Shown here: piece by piece, positions 1 through 8,196 of the stretch
How the letters are laid out: the number at the start of each line of letters is the position of its first letter
Position numbering within the stretch: position 1 is the stretch's first letter
The notes under the pieces: model-generated
The model's input: the letters and a program-made list of their open reading frames with translations, nothing else
What the model was told of the DNA's origin: nothing
Database searches by the model: none
Program-made: the position numbers and the translations under genes
Source of the DNA: Pantoea conspicua
GTDB taxonomy: Bacteria; Pseudomonadota; Gammaproteobacteria; Enterobacterales; Enterobacteriaceae
NCBI RefSeq assembly: GCF_002095315.1
Contig: NZ_MLFN01000008.1
Location: forward strand, 26,407-90,406
Direction of reading: 5' to 3'
DNA length: 64,000 nucleotides

Positions 1-236
1 TTTTCCTCTGGCTGTGGTTCCGCGATCTGCCGATCAGCACCGAAATGCTCTACCAGCGGCTCAAAGCACGCGGCGTACTGATGGTACCGGGCCACTTCTT
101 CTTTCCTGGGCTGGAGCATGACTGGCCACACACCCATCAATGCATGCGGATGAACTACGTGCCGGATGCGGAGAATATTGAGCGGGCGGTGCAGATTCTG
201 GCTGAAGAGGTTGAGACTGCCTGGCGCGACGCTTAA
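1..236 (+). CDS. avtA: Valine-pyruvate aminotransferase, C-terminal end (partial)
   Basis: The reading frame is open from base 3 and runs to a TAA at 234-236; the start lies before the window. About 77 residues are visible, reading FLWLWFRDLP at the left edge and continuing with LMVPGHFFFPG and HTHQCMRMNYVP. These closely match the C-terminal end of E. coli AvtA, the PLP-dependent transaminase that makes alanine and alpha-ketoisovalerate from valine and pyruvate. The stop overlaps the stop of the convergent downstream regulator by four bases. The PLP lysine is outside the window, so activity cannot be judged. Confidence 0.93.
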   Translation, partial: FLWLWFRDLPISTEMLYQRLKARGVLMVPGHFFFPGLEHDWPHTHQCMRMNYVPDAENIERAVQILAEEVETAWRDA

Positions 237-1684
237 TCCTGCAGCCCGGTTAACGACAGCTGGCACCACTGCGCCAGCTGTTGTATCGCCTGTTCCACTT
301 CAGCATTCCAGCCAAAACCGGCGTTGAGCCGGAAACAGTGATCGTAGCGCTGATCGGTGGCGAAAATATGGCCCGGCGCAATGCCGATGCCCGCATTGCG
401 CGCTTTCAGAAACAGCGACCGCACATTCAGCGCCTGTGGCGGCATCTCCACCCATAACACATACCCCCCTTCTGGGTCCGAAACCCGGGTTCCCGCCGGA
501 AACTCCCGCAGCACCGACTGACGCATGGCGCTGATTTGCTGCGCCAGCTCACGCCGCAGTTTGCGCAGATGCGCATCATAGCCGCCGCTGCGCAGCAACT
601 CGGCTACCGCCGCCTGCGACAATACCGACGTGCCCATGGTCGAGGTATATTTCAGGGAGGCGATTTTGCGCATGTAGTTAACGCTGTGTACCCAGCCGAT
701 GCGGATGCCGGGCGCCACGGTTTTGGAGAAGCCACTGCACAGAATGGCGTTCGGGCTAAAGGCGCGCATCGGGAAAGGGCGGCGTTCGCCAAAGGCGGTA
801 TCGCCAAAAATATCGTCCTCAATGATCACCACATCATTTTCATCCGCCTGACGCGCGATATAGGCTTTCTGCTCGTTTGGGATGCTTTTGCCCAGCGGAT
901 TATTAATGTTGCACAGGGTCAGAAACACCCGTACCGCTTTGCGCTGAAACAGTCCGGTGAGCTTCGCGACATTCACATAGCCTTCCGGCCCGGCGTCGAC
1001 TTCGATCACTCGCAGATTGAGGTTATGCAGCATCTGCAGCAGCACGAAATAGCAGGGCGATTCGACTGCCACCACGTCGCCAGGCTGGGTGGTGGCGCGC
1101 AGCGACAGCGAGATCGCTTCAATGCAGCCGTTGGTGATCAGGATATCGTCAGTGCTGATATTGCAGCCGTAATCGACCGCCCGGCGGGCAATCTCCACTT
1201 TTAACGGCGCATAACCGGTGCCTTTGACGGTGTTACCCAGCAGCGCGGGTTTGCTGTAGCCCATCTGGCGCATCAGTAAGCCGAGCTTCTTTACCGGATA
1301 GAGCGCGCTGTCGCCGTTCGCCAGATCGAGCCGTACCCGGCAGTCGGAACCGAGCATTGCCAGATGCAGCTCAGTCTGTTCGTCGAGTGGGGCGATGGCG
1401 CGCGGCTGTTCACTGACGGCGGGCAACTGAGGCGGCCGATGGCGCTGTGGTGCGACAAAAAAGCCCGATTTAGGCCGGGCAATGGCGTAGCGCTCATCCT
1501 CCAGCGTACGTAATGTTTTCAGGGCGGTGGTGAGGCTGACGTTATACTGCGTCGCCAGGGTCCGCACCGACGGCAGACGGCTGTCGGGTGCCAGCGTACC
1601 GGCATGAATCGCCTGCTTGATCTGTTCTGCTATCTGGCGGTAACGACTGCTCTGACTCTCCTGTTCCCCGACAATATCGGCCAT
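233..1684 (-). CDS. MocR-type GntR/aminotransferase transcriptional regulator
   Basis: A protein of 483 residues with two domains: an N-terminal GntR winged helix-turn-helix (about 14-80, with SRLPSVRTLATQYNVS) and a C-terminal fold-type I aminotransferase-like domain of about 370 residues. The PLP-lysine motif SGFSKTVAPGIRIGW is intact, so cofactor binding is expected. MocR proteins sense PLP or an amine/amino acid ligand and usually act on a divergent neighbour. The gene is divergent from the accessory cluster starting at 1912, so it is the obvious candidate regulator of that cluster; this is inferred from position. I chose the ATG at 1684, which is preceded by GGGGTGG and lies just before the HTH. 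In-frame upstream starts (TTG 1723, ATG 1717) lack a good ribosome site. The specific ligand is unknown. Confidence 0.85.
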   Translation of the reverse strand: MADIVGEQESQSSRYRQIAEQIKQAIHAGTLAPDSRLPSVRTLATQYNVSLTTALKTLRTLEDERYAIARPKSGFFVAPQRHRPPQLPAVSEQPRAIAPLDEQTELHLAMLGSDCRVRLDLANGDSALYPVKKLGLLMRQMGYSKPALLGNTVKGTGYAPLKVEIARRAVDYGCNISTDDILITNGCIEAISLSLRATTQPGDVVAVESPCYFVLLQMLHNLNLRVIEVDAGPEGYVNVAKLTGLFQRKAVRVFLTLCNINNPLGKSIPNEQKAYIARQADENDVVIIEDDIFGDTAFGERRPFPMRAFSPNAILCSGFSKTVAPGIRIGWVHSVNYMRKIASLKYTSTMGTSVLSQAAVAELLRSGGYDAHLRKLRRELAQQISAMRQSVLREFPAGTRVSDPEGGYVLWVEMPPQALNVRSLFLKARNAGIGIAPGHIFATDQRYDHCFRLNAGFGWNAEVEQAIQQLAQWCQLSLTGLQD

Positions 1685-1726
1685 CTGTTCCACCCCATAT
1701 CGCGCTGATCTGTGCATATTCAACAG

Positions 1727-1742
1727 AGTACATTCAAAGTAC
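1727..1742. promoter_or_regulatory. AGTAC direct repeat, possible MocR operator
   Basis: AGTAC occurs at 1727-1731 and again at 1738-1742, eleven bases apart, in the gap between the MocR gene and the divergent cluster. MocR regulators typically bind short direct repeats of this kind. The assignment rests only on spacing and position. Confidence 0.3.
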
Positions 1743-1911
1743 TTTAGGCTGCATCTCTTAATTATTCATGACGCTAAACGGATCTTTCGCCAGGGCAGGC
1801 GTGCGTCTGAGAGAGGGGCTGAGCGTGATGGTCATCCGCCCAGCCCGACCGCTGTGACCCCAGGCGTTCAGGCCATTGAGTGATTCTATTCGCGTAAGGA
1901 AAAAGTGAAAA

Positions 1912-3378
1912 ATGAATAATCTGACCACCATGATGAAGGAGATTGAAGCGTACCTTTCACCCGCCATCATCGACTCTGCGCAGCGCTGTTCGGCTCGTCT
2001 GCTGGCGGCGTTACCCGATCGGCAGCAGCTTGAAAATAATCGTGTCCTGCTCGCCTATGGCGGGGGGAAAGACAGCAGCTACATGGTGGCCTATGTTCGT
2101 TATATTCAGGGCATCCTCTGGCAACAGCGCGGTACCACCTTTCGCCTGCGCGTCAGCACCAACCGCCATGCGGCGATGAATGACAGCGTGATGGAGAACA
2201 TCAACCGGGTTTATCAATCGCTGGCGATGCAGGACGATCCGCTGGTGGAGTGTCTGGTGGTGGATGGAGTACAGATCCGCCCGTTCGCCCGGCATCTGCC
2301 GATGCCGGAGGCGGTGCGTCAGCAGAATCGCAGCGATGTGCTGATGAACGGCCACCGGTTTCGCGCGGATGGGCGCTCAACGTTCTGCAACGCCTGCAAT
2401 CTCAGTATGGTGAACTCCTTTGGCCTGGCGGCGGATTACGACGGGGGAGTGGATGTGATCATCACTGGCGACTCGCCACAGGAGCAGGCGGCCTATGTAG
2501 CCTGGGCCCGGCATCTGTCACGGCTGTTTGATGCCCCGGTGGCGGAGAAAAGCCGTGGCTTTAGTGGCTTCCTGCAGACGCTGGATGGCGTTGCCGAACG
2601 CTATGGCAGCCGAATCTATGGCGCCGATCAACTGACACCGGCGCATCGCATTACCCATCAGCTGGCGCGTGATCCGCTGTTTTTCAATATCTATCAGGAC
2701 ACCGCCTATGAAGCGGGTGCGCACTGGGCGCTGCTCAGTGAATTTATGCGCTTCCGTTTTGATGAGCTGATGTTCAGCTTCTCCGAGTCAGACTGCGGTA
2801 ACCCGACCCTGATGGCCCACCTGCGCGGTCTGCGGGCGGAAACCCTGTTACAGCGCAATTACGCGGAAGGCATCCGCGAATATGTGCGCTTTGCCCTCGG
2901 CTTAATGGTGCAGAAAGATTTTCCACCGCCGCTGATCGATGAAATGGCGGCGCGTTATCAGGATGATGGCGCGATCCAGCGCCAGCGCCAGCGGGCGGCG
3001 GCTTTCGCCGTCGAGGCGTTCGATCTCAGCGAAGATCAGCTGATCTGCATGATTTACTCGCCGTTTCTCGCCCAGGGACAACAGCTCGGACACTGGCTGA
3101 GCCAGCAGCAACTGGCGCTGGACGAGGCGGCAATCCGCGATCTGCTGGAGAACCGCAGCGACGATAGTGCGCTGGCGCAGCAGTTAACCCGGCTTTCCGG
3201 CATGACGCTGGCGCAGATGCGCCACTGCTGGCAGAGCCTGCCGGTCAGTTCGCTGCTGGAGGGCAAAAGCGCCGATCCGCTGTCGCGCGTACTGCGTTTT
3301 GATCCCCATAAAGCGGTGATTCAGGTGAACAACGGTGTGCTGAACGATACCGTGACTGAAATCATTTCCGGGCGATAG
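1912..3378 (+). CDS. PP-loop (N-type ATP pyrophosphatase) family enzyme of the accessory cluster
   Basis: A 488-residue protein of the PP-loop superfamily. The nucleotide-binding loop AYGGGKDSSYMV lies at about 48-59 (a variant of SGGxDS), and a second conserved-looking block, ITGDSPQEQ, at about 185-193. A CxxC pair (FCNAC, Cys159 and Cys162) sits between them, as in metal-binding or thiolating PP-loop enzymes. PP-loop enzymes adenylate a carboxylate, amide or tRNA base and then add ammonia or sulfur. I do not recognise a characterised orthologue. AAGGA at 1896-1900 precedes the ATG. It is the first gene of a six-gene same-strand cluster with small gaps. Together with the amidotransferase-type protein two genes on, it could form a split asparagine-synthetase-like amidating pair, but this is inference. 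The substrate is unknown. Confidence 0.8.
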   Translation: MNNLTTMMKEIEAYLSPAIIDSAQRCSARLLAALPDRQQLENNRVLLAYGGGKDSSYMVAYVRYIQGILWQQRGTTFRLRVSTNRHAAMNDSVMENINRVYQSLAMQDDPLVECLVVDGVQIRPFARHLPMPEAVRQQNRSDVLMNGHRFRADGRSTFCNACNLSMVNSFGLAADYDGGVDVIITGDSPQEQAAYVAWARHLSRLFDAPVAEKSRGFSGFLQTLDGVAERYGSRIYGADQLTPAHRITHQLARDPLFFNIYQDTAYEAGAHWALLSEFMRFRFDELMFSFSESDCGNPTLMAHLRGLRAETLLQRNYAEGIREYVRFALGLMVQKDFPPPLIDEMAARYQDDGAIQRQRQRAAAFAVEAFDLSEDQLICMIYSPFLAQGQQLGHWLSQQQLALDEAAIRDLLENRSDDSALAQQLTRLSGMTLAQMRHCWQSLPVSSLLEGKSADPLSRVLRFDPHKAVIQVNNGVLNDTVTEIISGR

Positions 3379-3395
3379 TCCGGTAAGGCGAGGCG

Positions 3396-4669
3396 ATGAA
3401 GAAGATTTTTCTGCAGATTGGCGCGACCCGTGATGGACAGAATCCCTACTGTGCGGTGGCGAAGCGCGAAGGGTATTTTACCGTGCTGGCGGAGATGGGT
3501 GACTTTGTCGATTACCAGTCGCTGAGTCTGACGCTGCCGTTTGATCTGATCGTTCGCCTCGATCGGCCGGAAAATCCGTGGGAGGTGATGCAGGCCTATC
3601 TGCACGCCGGTTTGCTGTCGCATCCGCAGGTGGTGCTGGCTGGCTTTGAAGCCTACAACGCCAGTGCCGGACGGTCCGGGAAATGCTGGCCGGACCCGAT
3701 GCGCCCGCCGCGTTTATCCCGCTGGATAAATATGCGCAGCGTATGGCGCTGAAAAAAGCCTGGCCCGCGTTTCCGCAGCCGGAGTTTCGCTTTTTCGCTT
3801 CGCCGCTCAGCATTCTTGATGCGAAAGAGGCGCTGATCTATCCCTGTGTGGTGAAACCGGTGGATGGCGGCGGCGGCCTGGGGATCTGGCTGATTGAGCG
3901 GGCTGAGCAGCTGTGTAGCGTAGTGAACAAGCTGGTTCAGACTATGAATTACGGCGGACGCGGCTTCAGCGGTTTTATTGTGGAAAGCGGATTATCGGGT
4001 GACGAGTTTTCGTTACAGGGTGTGGTGCATCAGGGACATCCGCAGGCGCTGACCTGCTGTCAGAAGGTGATTGAGCGGCATCGTGACGCCGACGGCTGCA
4101 TCAGCTTCTGTGAGTCGGGGCATGTGGCGCTGGCCGCGGTCGCGCTGCCGCCGTCGTTTACCCGCCTGATGGCCTTTTGCTGTGAAACCTTTGGCTATCG
4201 TCAGGGCGCCTTTCATATTGATTTTATTCTGGTGAACGGTATCCCGCACTTTCTGGAGATGGGCTTCCGCCTTTCCGGTATGGGTGTGGCGACGCTGGTG
4301 CAGGAGGCCACCGGCATTGACTGGGCAGAGGTGACCTTTGGCCTGGAGGCGGGCGCGGTGTTACCGGCCTTTGCCTTCACCGCGCCGCGGGCGGTGGGTC
4401 AGTTACGGTTGCGTCAACCGGCACAGTTGCAGGCGGCTGAGCGCTGGATTGACCAGCATCAGCAGGGCCAGCTGATACCGACCCTCAGGCTGCCGACGCT
4501 GCAGGTGTCACCGCGATCGTCACTCTATGCCGATCTGACCCGCCACGCGGGCATTCTGGCGACTTTTTGCCTGACGGCGGCAGCGCGTGAGCCGATTCTG
4601 GCGGCCTTTCATCAGGTGATCGCCGCGCAGCCCGCGGCGGCAGGGAGAAATATTGTATGTGCAGAATGA
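3396..4669 (+). pseudogene. ATP-grasp ligase, split by a one-base deletion
   Basis: Two overlapping reading frames give one ATP-grasp protein of about 424 residues. The first starts at the ATG at 3396 (after AGGCGAGG) and supplies the N-terminal pre-ATP-grasp domain up to AYNASA near 3668. The second frame then continues with TVREMLAGP from 3671 to the stop at 4669. The shift equals one missing base near 3668-3671. Downstream parts look functional: the ATP-lysine strand YPCVVKPVDGGGGLG, the loop VESGLSGDEF, and the metal/phosphate-binding strand FLEMGFRLSG. ATP-grasp enzymes join a carboxylate (through acyl phosphate) to an amine, for example an amino acid to another. No slippery heptamer is visible, so a real mutation or a sequence error is more likely than programmed frameshifting. 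The C-terminal fragment has an internal ATG at 3683. The stop overlaps the next gene by 13 bases. Confidence 0.78.
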
Positions 4670-5364
4670 TCCTGGCGCATGGCCGGTTCGACAGCGCGGC
4701 GATTCTGGAAGCGGCGCGCGCCATGAGCTGCGGCGAGAGCGCCAGTCACGACGGACCCATCAAACAACATCCTAACGGCTGGGGTTGTCTGTGGCTGGAG
4801 GAGGGCGAGATCCGCACGCTCCACGGCACCGGCGCATTCGCTGACGCGCTGCCGGGCATTGATGTCGATCGGCTGCGCAGCCGCTTTCTGGCGGTACATG
4901 TGCGCCATGCCACCCTGAGTAAAAATCAGGGGCTGGAATTTTCTCATCCGCTGTGGTGCAACAGTGCGCAACATCGCTGGTACATGATGCACAACGGTTA
5001 TCTGCCGACGATTTATCGCCAGCTTGGTTTGACGGAATCACGCTTCGATTCTGAAGAGTATCTGCGCTATCTGGTGGATCAGGTCACCCCGGCCGATTTC
5101 ACCCGCGACTACCTGCGGGGGAAAATGGCGCAGGTTGAGCCGGGCGGCAGCGCCGGCAATGCCATTGTGGTTACCCGCGACAAGGCCTGGGCGTGGCAGT
5201 GGCATCCCGACGATACGCCGTATCCCGACTATTTCACGATGCATTTTCGGCAACAGGACGATTGTACGCTGATCGCGTCTGAACCGGTGGCAATACCAGG
5301 CAGCGCTGGCAACTGGCGGCGCATGAACAATCATGAACTCTATGAAATACCGTTTAGGGAGTGA
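4657..5364 (+). CDS. Class II glutamine amidotransferase/hydrolase (YafJ/EgtC-like)
   Basis: 235 residues beginning MCRMILAHG, so removal of the initiator methionine would expose Cys as the N-terminal nucleophile of an Ntn hydrolase. Other class II glutaminase signatures are present: HPNGWGC, HVRHATLS, and YMMHNGYL. The overall look is closest to the stand-alone YafJ/EgtC group rather than to the full GlmS or PurF proteins. Two roles fit the context. It may feed ammonia to the PP-loop enzyme two genes upstream, or it may remove a gamma-glutamyl protecting group from an intermediate, as EgtC and BtrG do in other pathways. It overlaps the ATP-grasp gene by 13 bases and the following gene begins six bases after its stop, which implies translational coupling. 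Confidence 0.82.
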   Translation: MCRMILAHGRFDSAAILEAARAMSCGESASHDGPIKQHPNGWGCLWLEEGEIRTLHGTGAFADALPGIDVDRLRSRFLAVHVRHATLSKNQGLEFSHPLWCNSAQHRWYMMHNGYLPTIYRQLGLTESRFDSEEYLRYLVDQVTPADFTRDYLRGKMAQVEPGGSAGNAIVVTRDKAWAWQWHPDDTPYPDYFTMHFRQQDDCTLIASEPVAIPGSAGNWRRMNNHELYEIPFRE

Positions 5365-5369
5365 GAAAC

Positions 5370-6170
5370 ATGGCTATTTTCAATCAGTTCCGCGTGATTA
5401 ATCCCAACATGTTTGTGGAGTCGACCTGGCTGGATGACATCGTGACGGCACGGGTGCCGTTGCTGGTGCTGCGTAACTTCCTCACGCCGGACGTCCGCAA
5501 GGCGGTGGTGGCGGATCTCCAGCGCTGCCGGGAGAAGATTCGCGTCTCTCATTATCCCAACGGTGCGCTGACGACGCTTGGTCCTTATCTGGCAAAACAT
5601 ACGGCCGCGCCGGACAACTATTTTACAGAACTGCGCGATATTCAGTCGTCGCTGCCGCCGTCACTGAGCGTTCTGCGCGAACAGATCTACCACTGGGTGC
5701 AACATGCGCTGCGGCTGGAGAGCCTGCACACCGCGCACGAGCCGGGCCGCGGTGACTATGCCGGTTCGATAGTGCGCTTTCATGCCGATGGCGTGGCGAA
5801 TCCGCTGCATAACGACAACATCGTGCGCGATGCTGCCAGCAGTGGTCTGGTGGTGACGCAGATCCTGCATCAGCTTAGCTGCGTGATCTGCCTGCAGGAG
5901 TGCAACGCGGGTGGCGCGCTGCGCATCTACAACAAAAAATGGTCGCCGGAGGATGAGCAGTTCAAAACCATCGGTGAACTGGGCTACCGCAGCGGTGTGA
6001 TCGCGGGCAGTGAAACCTGTGAGTTCTCGCCACGTAGCGGCGATATCTACCTGTTTAACCCCGCTTTTTATCACGAAATCGACCGGGTTGAAGGCGATAC
6101 CCGCATCACCATGGGCTTCTTTTTCGGCCTGACCGATAAAAAAATGAAGCACGCCATCGCCTGGAGTTAG
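5370..6170 (+). CDS. Fe(II)/2-oxoglutarate-dependent oxygenase
   Basis: 266 residues with a double-stranded beta-helix type pattern. The metal triad is visible as His147-x-Asp149 (LHNDN) and distal His235 (FYHEIDRV), followed ten residues later by Arg245 (TRITM), the usual 2-oxoglutarate carboxylate ligand. Enzymes of this family hydroxylate, desaturate or epoxidise unactivated carbons, often on free or carrier-bound amino acids. Spacing between the ligands fits the family. The ATG at 5370 follows GGGAG with good spacing; an in-frame GTG at 5361 overlaps the stop of the preceding gene and is less likely. It is the single oxidative tailoring step in the cluster. The substrate cannot be read from the sequence. 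Confidence 0.85.
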   Translation: MAIFNQFRVINPNMFVESTWLDDIVTARVPLLVLRNFLTPDVRKAVVADLQRCREKIRVSHYPNGALTTLGPYLAKHTAAPDNYFTELRDIQSSLPPSLSVLREQIYHWVQHALRLESLHTAHEPGRGDYAGSIVRFHADGVANPLHNDNIVRDAASSGLVVTQILHQLSCVICLQECNAGGALRIYNKKWSPEDEQFKTIGELGYRSGVIAGSETCEFSPRSGDIYLFNPAFYHEIDRVEGDTRITMGFFFGLTDKKMKHAIAWS

Positions 6171-6199
6171 TTCAGGTTGCGCCAGAGAAGGAGAGGGAA

Positions 6200-6700
6200 A
6201 TGACGACGTTTGAAAAAATCACCGCGCTGCTGGATCAGCATCAGGCGAACTACCGCGTGGTGGAACATGAGGCAGTGGGCCAGACCGATCTGATCAGTCA
6301 GATGCGCGGTAATGCGCTCAGTCAGGCGGCCAAAGCGATGGTGCTGGAGGTCAGCATGCCGGAGGGGGCCGATGCGCGTTACCTGCTGGCGATTGTGCCG
6401 GGCGACTGCCGGATCAATTTTAAAAGCGCGGCGCGTGCCATTGGCGGCAGGAAGTCCGCCTTCGCCGCGCCGGAGATGGCGCAGGCGCTGACCGACTGTG
6501 TCATGGGCGCGGTGCCGCCGTTTAGTTTTGATGACCGGCTGGCGCTGCGGGTCGATACGCGGCTGCAACAGGTCGGGACCTTGTGGTTTAACGCGGGCGC
6601 GCTGGAGAAGTCGATTGCGCTGGCGGCAGAGGACTATTTTCGCATTGTTGGTGACGACTGCTGTGTGGATATCGCGACGCCGGTGGCGGTTACCGCCTGA
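6200..6700 (+). CDS. YbaK/ProX-type aminoacyl-tRNA deacylase
   Basis: A free-standing editing domain of 166 residues. It has the conserved lysine strand (AAKAMVLEV, about 49-57), the GDCRINFKSAARAIGG segment and the GAVPPFSF loop typical of YbaK/Cys-tRNA(Pro) and ProXp deacylases, which hydrolyse mischarged aminoacyl-tRNA. Housekeeping copies are not usually found among biosynthetic genes. Here it sits between an oxygenase and an exporter, which suggests a self-protection role: clearing tRNA charged with a toxic amino acid analogue made by the cluster. That role is inference. The start is well supported by GGAGAGG upstream, with a 29-base gap from the oxygenase gene. Confidence 0.82.
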   Translation: MTTFEKITALLDQHQANYRVVEHEAVGQTDLISQMRGNALSQAAKAMVLEVSMPEGADARYLLAIVPGDCRINFKSAARAIGGRKSAFAAPEMAQALTDCVMGAVPPFSFDDRLALRVDTRLQQVGTLWFNAGALEKSIALAAEDYFRIVGDDCCVDIATPVAVTA

Positions 6701-6720
6701 GGCGGCACAAGGAGCACCTG

Positions 6721-7632
6721 ATGTCGGTAAAAGATATGCTGTTAGCGCTGTGCGTGGTGGTGGCGTGGGGCGTCAATTTCGTGGTGATTAAGCTGGGGCT
6801 GCAGGGAATGCCACCTTTTTTGCTGGCCGGGCTGCGCTTCAGTCTGGTGGCCTTTCCCGCCATCTTTTTTGTTCGCCGTCCGCCCATTCCGCTGCGCTGG
6901 CTGGTGGTTTACGGCATGACCATCAGTTTTGGTCAGTTCGCGTTTCTGTTTCTGGCGATTAAGCTGGGGATGCCCGCCGGACTGGCATCGCTGGTGCTGC
7001 AGGCGCAGGCGTTCTTTACGCTGCTGCTGGGTGCGTTGCTGCTGGCAGAGAAGCTGCGCTGGAATCACATCGCCGGGATTATTATCGCCACGCTGGGGAT
7101 GTTTATGCTGGCCACGGCGGGTATGGCGGGGCAGACCACGGCCGGCATCACCCTGACGACGATGATGCTGACGCTGGCAGCGGCGCTGTCGTGGGGGCTG
7201 GGCAACATTACCAATAAGATCATTATGCGTAACCACAAGGTGCCCATTATGTCACTGGTGGTCTGGAGCGCGCTGGTGCCTATCGTCCCTTTCTTTGCCT
7301 GCTCGCTGCTGTTTGACGGCCAGGCTGTCATCATCAACAGCCTGCTGCATATCGGGCTACAGACGATACTGGCGTTAATTTATCTGGCGTTTATCGCCAC
7401 TATAATAGGCTATGCGATCTGGGGAAATTTACTTAGCCGCTACGAAACCTGGCGCGTTGCGCCGCTGTCGTTACTGGTGCCGGTGGTCGGAATTATCACC
7501 GCCGCGCTGGTGCTGGATGAGCATCTGTCGGGTCAGCAGATGCTGGGCGCCACGGTAATTGTTCTGGGATTACTGGTGAACGTGTTTGGTGGGGTAGTGA
7601 GCCAGCGTTTAGCGATGCGAACGCAATCCTGA
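6721..7632 (+). CDS. EamA-family (DMT superfamily) inner-membrane exporter
   Basis: 303 residues, almost entirely hydrophobic, with about ten membrane segments arranged as two EamA repeats. It begins MSVKDMLLALCVVVAWGVNF, the usual start of RhaT/YdcZ/EamA exporters of amino acids and metabolites. The ATG follows AAGGAG. As the last gene of the cluster, immediately before a bidirectional terminator, it is the natural candidate for export of the product or a toxic intermediate. Substrate prediction from sequence is not possible. Confidence 0.85.
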   Translation: MSVKDMLLALCVVVAWGVNFVVIKLGLQGMPPFLLAGLRFSLVAFPAIFFVRRPPIPLRWLVVYGMTISFGQFAFLFLAIKLGMPAGLASLVLQAQAFFTLLLGALLLAEKLRWNHIAGIIIATLGMFMLATAGMAGQTTAGITLTTMMLTLAAALSWGLGNITNKIIMRNHKVPIMSLVVWSALVPIVPFFACSLLFDGQAVIINSLLHIGLQTILALIYLAFIATIIGYAIWGNLLSRYETWRVAPLSLLVPVVGIITAALVLDEHLSGQQMLGATVIVLGLLVNVFGGVVSQRLAMRTQS

Positions 7633-7636
7633 AGGC

Positions 7637-7665
7637 AAAAAAAACGCCGCTGATGCGGCGTTTTT
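7637..7665. terminator. Bidirectional rho-independent terminator
   Basis: AACGCCGC, a four-base loop and GCGGCGTT are flanked by an A-run on the left and a T-run on the right. The hairpin can end both the accessory cluster (plus strand) and ibpA (minus strand). Confidence 0.9.
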
Positions 7666-7671
7666 CACAGA

Positions 7672-8088
7672 TTATTTCAGAATCTCAATACGACGTGGTT
7701 TCGCTTCTTCCGGTACCAGGCGTTCAAGATCGATGCTTAACAGTCCGTTTTCCAGGCGGGCATCACGTACCACAATGTGGTCGGCCAGCTGGAATTTACG
7801 CTCGAAATTACGTTCGGCGATACCCTGATACAGGTATTTACGCTCGGTCTGCTCTTCCGGATGGGCGCCCCGCACGATCAGCACGTTATCGTGGGCGGTG
7901 ATCTCCAGTTCGCTCTGAGAGAAACCGGCTACCGCGATGGTGATGCGATAGTGGTTTTCATCGACCAGCTCGACGTTGTACGGAGGATAGCCGCCGTTGC
8001 TCTGGTTTTGGTTCGCTTCGAGCAGGTTAAACAGGCGGTCAAAGCCGATGGCAGAACGATAAAGTGGAGAGAGATCAAAATTACGCAT
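7672..8088 (-). CDS. ibpA: Small heat-shock protein IbpA (single-copy system)
   Basis: 138 residues starting [20 protein letters not shown], which is nearly identical to E. coli IbpA at the N-terminus. The alpha-crystallin domain (about 38-120) and the C-terminal IEI anchor motif (RRIEILK) are present. IbpA coats aggregating proteins and hands them to DnaK/ClpB. In E. coli ibpB follows ibpA directly, but here the next thing downstream is a terminator and an unrelated cluster, so IbpB is absent from this locus. Erwiniaceae are known to have a single self-sufficient IbpA. The start is the ATG at 8088 next to AGGAG within the thermometer hairpin; the longer frame upstream is leader. Confidence 0.95.
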   Translation of the reverse strand: MRNFDLSPLYRSAIGFDRLFNLLEANQNQSNGGYPPYNVELVDENHYRITIAVAGFSQSELEITAHDNVLIVRGAHPEEQTERKYLYQGIAERNFERKFQLADHIVVRDARLENGLLSIDLERLVPEEAKPRRIEILK

Positions 8089-8190
8089 ATTAAGACTCCT
8101 GAGTTTCAGCAAGTTTTGGCAACCTTCCACTATGGGACAGGTTGTATACGGCACCTCACTGTCCCTTGCGGCAACGGTGAGTGCGTCCGT
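8089..8190 (-). promoter_or_regulatory. ROSE-type RNA thermometer in the ibpA leader
   Basis: The approximately 100-base leader ends with TTGCT (complement of 8108-8112), a short loop, and AGGA (complement of 8097-8100) just before the ATG. TTGCT pairs with AGGA with one bulged G, which is the signature of ROSE thermometers that hide the ribosome site until heat melts the helix. Additional helices upstream are likely but were not folded. Confidence 0.8.
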
Positions 8191-8196
8191 AATCTA

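Noticed and set aside
3660..3685. Programmed -1 frameshift in the ATP-grasp gene
   Set aside because: No X XXY YYZ slippery heptamer; the shift occurs at GCCGGACGG.
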